Origin: a virus
Direction: 5' to 3' (one strand)
Length of the DNA stretch: 64,000 bases
IMG/VR virus record: IMGVR_UViG_3300030943_000011
Coordinates: 1-64,000 of that record
The first letter of the stretch is position 1, and the number at the start of each line of letters is the position of its first letter. Below are positions 59,440 to 64,000 of this stretch, piece after piece. The position numbers and the translations under genes were made by a program. The notes below the pieces were generated by a model. The model worked only from the letters and a program-made list of their open reading frames with translations, was not told where the DNA came from and made no database searches.

Positions 59440-59814
59440 ATGATTTACATTGCCGGACCAATTACAGAAGTTCAGCCCGACTTAGCAGAAGCTAAATTTC
59501 AACAGGTTGAAAATGACCTTCGCAAACTTGATTTGAAAGTAATCAATCCACTTAAACTTGGTATTCCCTACTCGTGGAGTCATGCTGAACAGTTGAAAGA
59601 ATGCAAAAGAGTTATATCCAAAGATGCCACGGCTATTTATTTTATGCGTGGATGGCAAAACTCAAAACGTTGTCGTGAAGAATTTGAACATGTTCATGAG
59701 TTGAACCAATTGCCAACTCGGAGAATTTTAGTTTATCAGGAAACTGATTTCGGACTAAGTTCTGTCCGTCGTGACATCCTCAATAACGAACTTACCTGCT
59801 TAATCGACGAATAG
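59440..59814 (+). CDS. DUF4406-like nucleoside deoxyribosyltransferase-type protein
   Basis: A 124-residue protein with the DUF4406 signature: MIYIAGPITEVQPDLAEAKF, then a middle LKVINPLKLGIPYSWSH and a C-terminal FMRGWQNSKRCREEFEHVHEL. The family belongs to the nucleoside 2-deoxyribosyltransferase superfamily and is frequent in phages, perhaps for nucleotide salvage. It opens the early operon after the tRNA. Confidence 0.75.
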   Translation: MIYIAGPITEVQPDLAEAKFQQVENDLRKLDLKVINPLKLGIPYSWSHAEQLKECKRVISKDATAIYFMRGWQNSKRCREEFEHVHELNQLPTRRILVYQETDFGLSSVRRDILNNELTCLIDE

Positions 59815-59816
59815 CC

Positions 59817-60032
59817 ATGTGTACCATTATCAACATCAAAATTGGATCGTGCCGCACAATTAACTATACCGGCGACATTAAATACCTGGGCGACACACTG
59901 GCCGAAGAAGCGCAGGATGATCCGGAACTCGAACAGCAGATTTTATTTGCAGCCAACGAAATAGGTATGGCAATACGTTCGAGAGATAAGGGAAAGCAGA
60001 TGATCGATGTGCTTTTAAATAAAAACTCATAA
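59817..60032 (+). CDS. Small early protein
   Basis: A 71-residue acidic, helical protein (LGDTLAEEAQDDPELEQQILFAAN), starting two bases after the previous stop. Family unknown. It probably belongs to the same early operon. Confidence 0.55.
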   Translation: MCTIINIKIGSCRTINYTGDIKYLGDTLAEEAQDDPELEQQILFAANEIGMAIRSRDKGKQMIDVLLNKNS

Positions 60033-60045
60033 CTCCGAAACTGCC

Positions 60046-60360
60046 ATGTTTGCCACCGAAGCCCGAAGTTATATCGAAAGCCTGATCCAGATTCAGAAAA
60101 AAATCAGGGGAAAGGGTTATAACAGGGTCGACCAGTCGTTGATTAACGAATGCCTCGTAACTCTCGAAACGCTCCTGAAAGCATGGCATTACTCAACCAA
60201 CGAATTGATGGCTAAATTCTGGATCAGCCATCGCACCGAAATTCGATTTTTGATACCAACAAACAGCTACAAAGGTTTTAAGGCACTAATGGTTCACTTC
60301 GAATACCTCGATAAAGACAGCAAAACATATAAACCAGTTAACCAATTAATTACTAGCTAA
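60046..60360 (+). CDS. Small early protein
   Basis: A 104-residue, basic, helical protein (SYIESLIQIQKKIRGKGYNR; LVTLETLLKAWHY). No domain recognised. It lies in the early operon 13 bases after the preceding stop. Confidence 0.55.
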   Translation: MFATEARSYIESLIQIQKKIRGKGYNRVDQSLINECLVTLETLLKAWHYSTNELMAKFWISHRTEIRFLIPTNSYKGFKALMVHFEYLDKDSKTYKPVNQLITS

Positions 60361-60371
60361 ATCCTTTACCA

Positions 60372-60740
60372 ATGAAACACAATATCCAAGTATACAACCA
60401 CGAGGTAATGTTCACCTGCCTGAAATGTCACGAAGAGTTTGATGGACGTATCCATCGTTTCACGTGCCCTTATTGCCAAACTGAAATCCCTCACGCCAAT
60501 CGTATTTCAAAAACAATCGACTATCTGATACTTGCCATTGCTATTTGGGCGGTGCTTTCAATGGTTACAGGCTGCAGCGTTTCGAAAATGCAATATTCGG
60601 TTCGCCAACATAAAAACCGAATTGCACAGGAAAACGCGCAGTACGAGCATTCTATCTCTGCCGGGAACGACTGGACCCGCCCCTACCGCCACGGATGGGA
60701 ACGCCCCAAAGGATCGTGGCCGTTTCAGTTTTTACAGTAA
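60372..60740 (+). CDS. Zinc-ribbon membrane protein
   Basis: A 122-residue protein. The N-terminal domain has two CxxC pairs (CLKC near 17 and CPYC near 34) as in a zinc ribbon. A hydrophobic segment (YLILAIAIWAVLSMVTGC, about 51-68) anchors it, and the C-terminal half is basic and polar. Function is unknown; the arrangement suggests a membrane-linked nucleic-acid-binding protein. Confidence 0.6.
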   Translation: MKHNIQVYNHEVMFTCLKCHEEFDGRIHRFTCPYCQTEIPHANRISKTIDYLILAIAIWAVLSMVTGCSVSKMQYSVRQHKNRIAQENAQYEHSISAGNDWTRPYRHGWERPKGSWPFQFLQ

Positions 60741-60745
60741 CCGTA

Positions 60746-60967
60746 ATGTTTGGTGAAATCCATATTCATCGATACGGATCGGCGCTGTGTCATGCCAGTG
60801 GTGGCCTCTATATTCAGTTCGAAGAAGCTACCGGAATGAACCCCGCAAATTGCTGCAAAGATTGCGAGAGGCGATTTACCAACATTGCTAAAATGATGAA
60901 ACTGGATTGGAATATGATAGGAATAGACAAAGCCGTGTTACGCGGAAAAACTGAAGAATATAAATAA
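60746..60967 (+). CDS. Small early protein with Cys residues
   Basis: A 73-residue protein from ATG 60746 (MFGEIHIHRYGSAL), with CHASGG early and NCCKDCERRF in the middle, perhaps a metal site. Unknown family. The other-frame ATG at 60695 lies in the preceding gene. Confidence 0.55.
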   Translation: MFGEIHIHRYGSALCHASGGLYIQFEEATGMNPANCCKDCERRFTNIAKMMKLDWNMIGIDKAVLRGKTEEYK

Positions 60968-60985
60968 TAACTAAACAACAATAAG

Positions 60986-61255
60986 GTGAGCGCAAAAAAC
61001 CCAACTAAGGCACTGCCGGCAGCATTAATACCAGGTATTAACCGCATTAAACCGGCACACGACCGAGAAATACTGAAGCACAACCGGGTTAGAAGTCCCG
61101 ACACATCGAAAATGCCCATACAGATTCATGATACAAAAATGAAATGCACTTATTTTTTCACTTCTGTAGAGCAAAAAAACAGGTGTATCGAACGACTGGC
61201 ACAAAAGCCAAACAACGAATCTTTGAAAAAAGGTGGAAGAACCTCAATACTTTAA
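60986..61255 (+). CDS. Small basic protein, GTG start
   Basis: An 89-residue, very basic protein beginning at a GTG preceded by AATAAG. Rich in Lys, Pro and Arg (PGINRIKPAHDREILKHNRV). The family is unknown. It stops three bases before the next ATG. Confidence 0.5.
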   Translation: MSAKNPTKALPAALIPGINRIKPAHDREILKHNRVRSPDTSKMPIQIHDTKMKCTYFFTSVEQKNRCIERLAQKPNNESLKKGGRTSIL

Positions 61256-61258
61256 ATC

Positions 61259-61636
61259 ATGACACCACAGGAAGAAAAAGAAGTATTTCAATTCAGAGTA
61301 GTAAAACAATGGGCTGACGATGAATTATGGAAACGCCGGACTCCATTTACCGAAACCGGATATCTGTATACCGAATTGATAAACCAGTTGAATGATCGTG
61401 AATTGAGCGATGCAAAGTGCCTGGCTCGGATCCTATTAAAAGAATGCGAATCGCATAATGCCAAAATCGCAACAAAACGAACCATTTTAAAAAACCTGCG
61501 ATTTTCTAAAAATTGGATGTCAAGCAAAGTATTTTCAGGAATGAACCTTCCGCTACGAGCTATCGACAAACTGATTTCAGAAAATCCGGAAATGTCACAT
61601 TACGAAATTTATAAGCTTTTAAACAACAGAATCTAA
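61259..61636 (+). CDS. Hypothetical early protein
   Basis: A 125-residue basic, helical protein with an N-terminal acidic part (MTPQEEKEVFQFRVVKQW). Unknown family. It lies between the small GTG-start gene and the ASCH-like gene. Confidence 0.55.
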   Translation: MTPQEEKEVFQFRVVKQWADDELWKRRTPFTETGYLYTELINQLNDRELSDAKCLARILLKECESHNAKIATKRTILKNLRFSKNWMSSKVFSGMNLPLRAIDKLISENPEMSHYEIYKLLNNRI

Positions 61637-61647
61637 CCAATAATACC

Positions 61648-62421
61648 ATGAAAGAAATACCAATTTTATTCAGTACTCCAATGGTTCAGGCCCTGCTCGA
61701 TGGCCGCAAAACAATGACTCGAAGAATTGTAAATACCAAACGATCTGGTTGGGATTGCCAAACGATGAAATTTGCATTGAGCAAAATAATCAGGGCTATT
61801 GATACAAAAATCAGTTCTGTTATTGGATTTCACGCCTTTTTTCAAGCAAACGATTCTGACCATAAATTAGGAACAATGTGCCACTACGGGCAACCTGGTG
61901 ATGTGCTTTGGGTAAGAGAAAGTTTTTCCTTTTGGCTTGATGCAATAAAATACAAAGCGGATGGTGAAAGTGTATTAAAAGGATTTAAGTATAAGCCATC
62001 CATTCACATGCGTAAAGATTATGCCCGCATCTGGTTGCAAGTAGAAGAGATCAGGGTGGAACAGTTGCAGGATATTTCAGAAGAAGATGCAAAATCGGAA
62101 GGTATTCTACCTGCTATTGAATCGAGTAGTTCATTTCTATACTACGATAAATATTCAATGAAACTACTTGCCGGGGGTGCAATGAAAACGGAAGTTATAA
62201 AGGGTGAAAAAGTACGTATTGGAGCTAGTTATACCGGAGCGAAAAGTTCATTCCGATCTCTTTGGACATACATAAACGGCCCCCAAAGCTGGGACTCCAA
62301 CCCATGGGTATGGGTGGTTAAATTCAAAACTCTCTCCACTACTGGAAAACCCCAGATGTGTTACAAAACCAATGAACTATGCAAATACGACTGTATAGGT
62401 CTTTGCCGCGAAAGCATGTAA
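61648..62421 (+). CDS. ASCH-like phage protein
   Basis: A 257-residue protein, MKEIPILFSTPMVQALLDGRKTMTRRIV..., which reads like the ASCH/YqfB-type proteins of phages (FST..M..LLDGRKT.TRR), with later GQPGDVLWVRESFSFW and WRVEEIRVEQLQDISEEDA-like segments. ASCH domains bind RNA or nucleotides and recur in phages. Near the C-terminus are Cys and Pro residues (MCYKTNELCKYDCIGLC), possibly a metal site. Confidence 0.75.
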   Translation: MKEIPILFSTPMVQALLDGRKTMTRRIVNTKRSGWDCQTMKFALSKIIRAIDTKISSVIGFHAFFQANDSDHKLGTMCHYGQPGDVLWVRESFSFWLDAIKYKADGESVLKGFKYKPSIHMRKDYARIWLQVEEIRVEQLQDISEEDAKSEGILPAIESSSSFLYYDKYSMKLLAGGAMKTEVIKGEKVRIGASYTGAKSSFRSLWTYINGPQSWDSNPWVWVVKFKTLSTTGKPQMCYKTNELCKYDCIGLCRESM

Positions 62422-62454
62422 TCTAGTTAATAATCATTCAATAAATACATATCC

Positions 62455-63030
62455 ATGCAAAATCAAACATCAACACCGGAAGAGTTAATTCCGCTCCGTC
62501 AGCTCGACGGCTGTATCAATACCATTTCGGGCAAAAAATTCAATCTTTTGGAGCCAACCGTTGAAATGGTCGACCTGCTCGACATTGCCAAAGGATTGGC
62601 CTACAAACCGCACTTTGGCGGCATGTCGCCCCGCTTTTTTTCGGTGGCCGAACATTGCCTATTGGTTCGTTACCTGCTTATCAAGAATACCGTTCACGTT
62701 TCTCTTGGTATTGAGCTGGCCGCGCTGTTGCACGATGCTGCCGAAGCCTATATTGGCGATATGATTAAGCCACTTAAAGTTCACCTTCCGTTTTATTGCG
62801 AAGTGGAAGACCGGATTATGAAGGTCATTTTCGAGCATTTTGGCCTGAAAGTATATTTACTGAAGCTGGTCAAAAAATACGATCTGAAAGCACAGGAAAT
62901 TGAATACAACTGCTTTTTCAAAGGCAGCGAATACCCGCTTCTGTATCACGATCCTGAAAAAGCATTGATGGTTTATCATGCAGAACTGCAAAAGGCCATT
63001 GCCAAACATCAATCAACCTATCAAGTTTAA
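62455..63030 (+). CDS. HD-domain phosphohydrolase, YfbR-like
   Basis: A 191-residue HD hydrolase: His67 in SVAEHCLLV, His93-Asp94 in LLHDAAEAYIGD and Asp102. These fit the YfbR/5'-nucleotidase-type HD domain, which removes phosphate from deoxynucleoside monophosphates. Phages use such enzymes to change nucleotide pools. It follows the ASCH gene and precedes the Gp37-like gene. Confidence 0.8.
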   Translation: MQNQTSTPEELIPLRQLDGCINTISGKKFNLLEPTVEMVDLLDIAKGLAYKPHFGGMSPRFFSVAEHCLLVRYLLIKNTVHVSLGIELAALLHDAAEAYIGDMIKPLKVHLPFYCEVEDRIMKVIFEHFGLKVYLLKLVKKYDLKAQEIEYNCFFKGSEYPLLYHDPEKALMVYHAELQKAIAKHQSTYQV

Positions 63031-63035
63031 CAGCC

Positions 63036-64000
63036 ATGTCAGCAACAAAAGAACATTTTCATGATCAAATCGAGGCCGGACAACGCTCGAAACAGCATAA
63101 AATTAGCTGGCTCAATATGCCAGGTTACAAGCCTGAAACGTGGAACCCCATTGTTGGATGCTCTAAAGTATCTCCCGGATGCGATAACTGTTATGCCGAA
63201 CGAATGGCTAACCGATTAACCGGAATTCAGGCCACAAAAGACAATTATTCGCCGGTAATTTCTAACGGCAAATGGAATGGTAATACAAGTGCTTGCCTTA
63301 ATCAGTGGAATTGGCCACTAGTCTGGAAAGCACCGCGAATGGTATTTGTTTGCTCAATGGGCGATCTTTTCCACGAATCAGTTTCATTCGAAACTATTGA
63401 GCAGATATATGATATGATGCTCGCAAATGATCAGCACATTTTTATCGTCCTTACAAAAAGGCCGGAACGAATGTATGAGTTTTGGGACTGGCTTCTTCGT
63501 AAAACTGGTGGAGTTGGAATACAAGATGTTTGCCTAAAATCAAAGAATAATATTTGGCAAGGAGTTACTGCAGAGAACCAGGAGCAAGCCAATAAACGAA
63601 TCCCGATACTTTTATCAATACCAGCTGCTAAACGGTTTGTAAGCATCGAGCCGATGTTGGGACCGGTTGATTTAACCGCAATTAGGCCATTTATCTGCGA
63701 AACAATTACCCAAAACGCATTATCCGGATTTGCAACGAACCAAACCAAATCATTCCGCGATGGGCTGCCTGTTTTAGACTGGGTTATCTGCGGAGGCGAA
63801 TCTGGTCCCAAGGCCAGACCCATGCACCCCTACTGGGTTAGTTCAATTCGATATCAGTGTAAAGCAGCAAGCGTACCATTCTTTTTTAAACAGTGGGGCG
63901 AATGGAGACCAGCAATAGATTCAGATAGTGCCAAATCAAATCGATGGAGTTGGATTTGCAAAAATGGCAAAGTAGAACCAGGTCTGGGTCGAACATGGGA
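63036..64000 (+). CDS. Gp37/Gp68-like (DUF5131) protein, cut by the window end
   Basis: An ORF without a stop in the window; 321 residues are visible. It starts MSATKEHFHDQIEAGQRSK and carries CSKVSPGCDNCYAERMA near residue 45, the Cys cluster of the phage Gp37/Gp68 (DUF5131) family. Further on are WICGGESGPKARPMHPYWV and FFFKQWGEW. The family looks like radical SAM enzymes and has no proven function. It starts five bases after the HD gene. Confidence 0.85.
   Translation, partial: MSATKEHFHDQIEAGQRSKQHKISWLNMPGYKPETWNPIVGCSKVSPGCDNCYAERMANRLTGIQATKDNYSPVISNGKWNGNTSACLNQWNWPLVWKAPRMVFVCSMGDLFHESVSFETIEQIYDMMLANDQHIFIVLTKRPERMYEFWDWLLRKTGGVGIQDVCLKSKNNIWQGVTAENQEQANKRIPILLSIPAAKRFVSIEPMLGPVDLTAIRPFICETITQNALSGFATNQTKSFRDGLPVLDWVICGGESGPKARPMHPYWVSSIRYQCKAASVPFFFKQWGEWRPAIDSDSAKSNRWSWICKNGKVEPGLGRTW

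Noticed and set aside
1-64000. CRISPR arrays and insertion sequences with transposase
   Set aside because: I saw no regularly spaced short repeats with unique spacers and no transposase gene.

Overview
The window reads as part of a temperate siphovirus or prophage of a Bacteroidota host (phylum inferred). The reasons are promoters with the Bacteroidota -7 box TAnnTTTG and a DGR-type reverse transcriptase, RadC/JAB protein, portal, DUF6712-like protein and recombinases of kinds I associate with Bacteroidota phages. Nearly every gene is on the + strand. No contractile-tail genes are visible and the tape measure is long, which suggests a long non-contractile tail.

Layout. 1-2.3 kb: template-repeat-like DNA, a diversity-generating retroelement (DGR) reverse transcriptase and small genes. 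2.3-6.9 kb: a 1311-residue primase-helicase followed by an origin-like region (direct repeats around a palindrome, then an AT-rich tract). 6.9-8.0 kb: small genes. 8.1-14.5 kb: five small-gene cassettes separated by attC-like imperfect palindromes or half-sites and ending in a tyrosine recombinase, with cassette contents duplicated between GTTAAC borders. 14.6-26.2 kb: protease-scaffold, major capsid protein, a glycosyltransferase, and small and large terminase. 26.2-36.8 kb: RadC-like protein, adenine methylase-like protein, portal, head-tail joining genes and a beta-helix protein. 36.8-39.3 kb: a cargo island with a broken recombinase, a membrane protein and a lipoprotein. 39.4-52.4 kb: tape measure and tail/fibre genes, including an S74 chaperone fibre with a C-terminal membrane helix. 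52.5-55.1 kb: lysis genes (membrane protein, GH108 endolysin, holin candidate, candidate u-spanin). 55.2-58 kb: integrase, repressor and operators. 58-64 kb: early genes (LuxR-type HTH protein, antirepressor, an initiator-like tRNA-Met, DUF4406, HD hydrolase, Gp37/Gp68-like protein cut by the window end).

Regulation. Nine copies of GTCCTTTC lie exactly 19 bases upstream of a TAnnTTTG-like box, mostly right behind a terminator and 14-40 bases before a start codon. I read these as phage-specific promoters in which GTCCTTTC takes the place of the host -33 element. They head the protease-capsid, glycosyltransferase-terminase, portal, connector, tape-measure, tail and lysis units. The LuxR-type HTH protein at 58.05 kb is one possible activator (inference only).

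Most unusual: the integron-like cassette array with a non-IntI recombinase, the GTCCTTTC promoter family, a cytosine methyltransferase whose second reading frame also looks coding, and an attenuator-like nested inverted repeat at 39.4 kb. All family names come from reading motifs; no database search was run.
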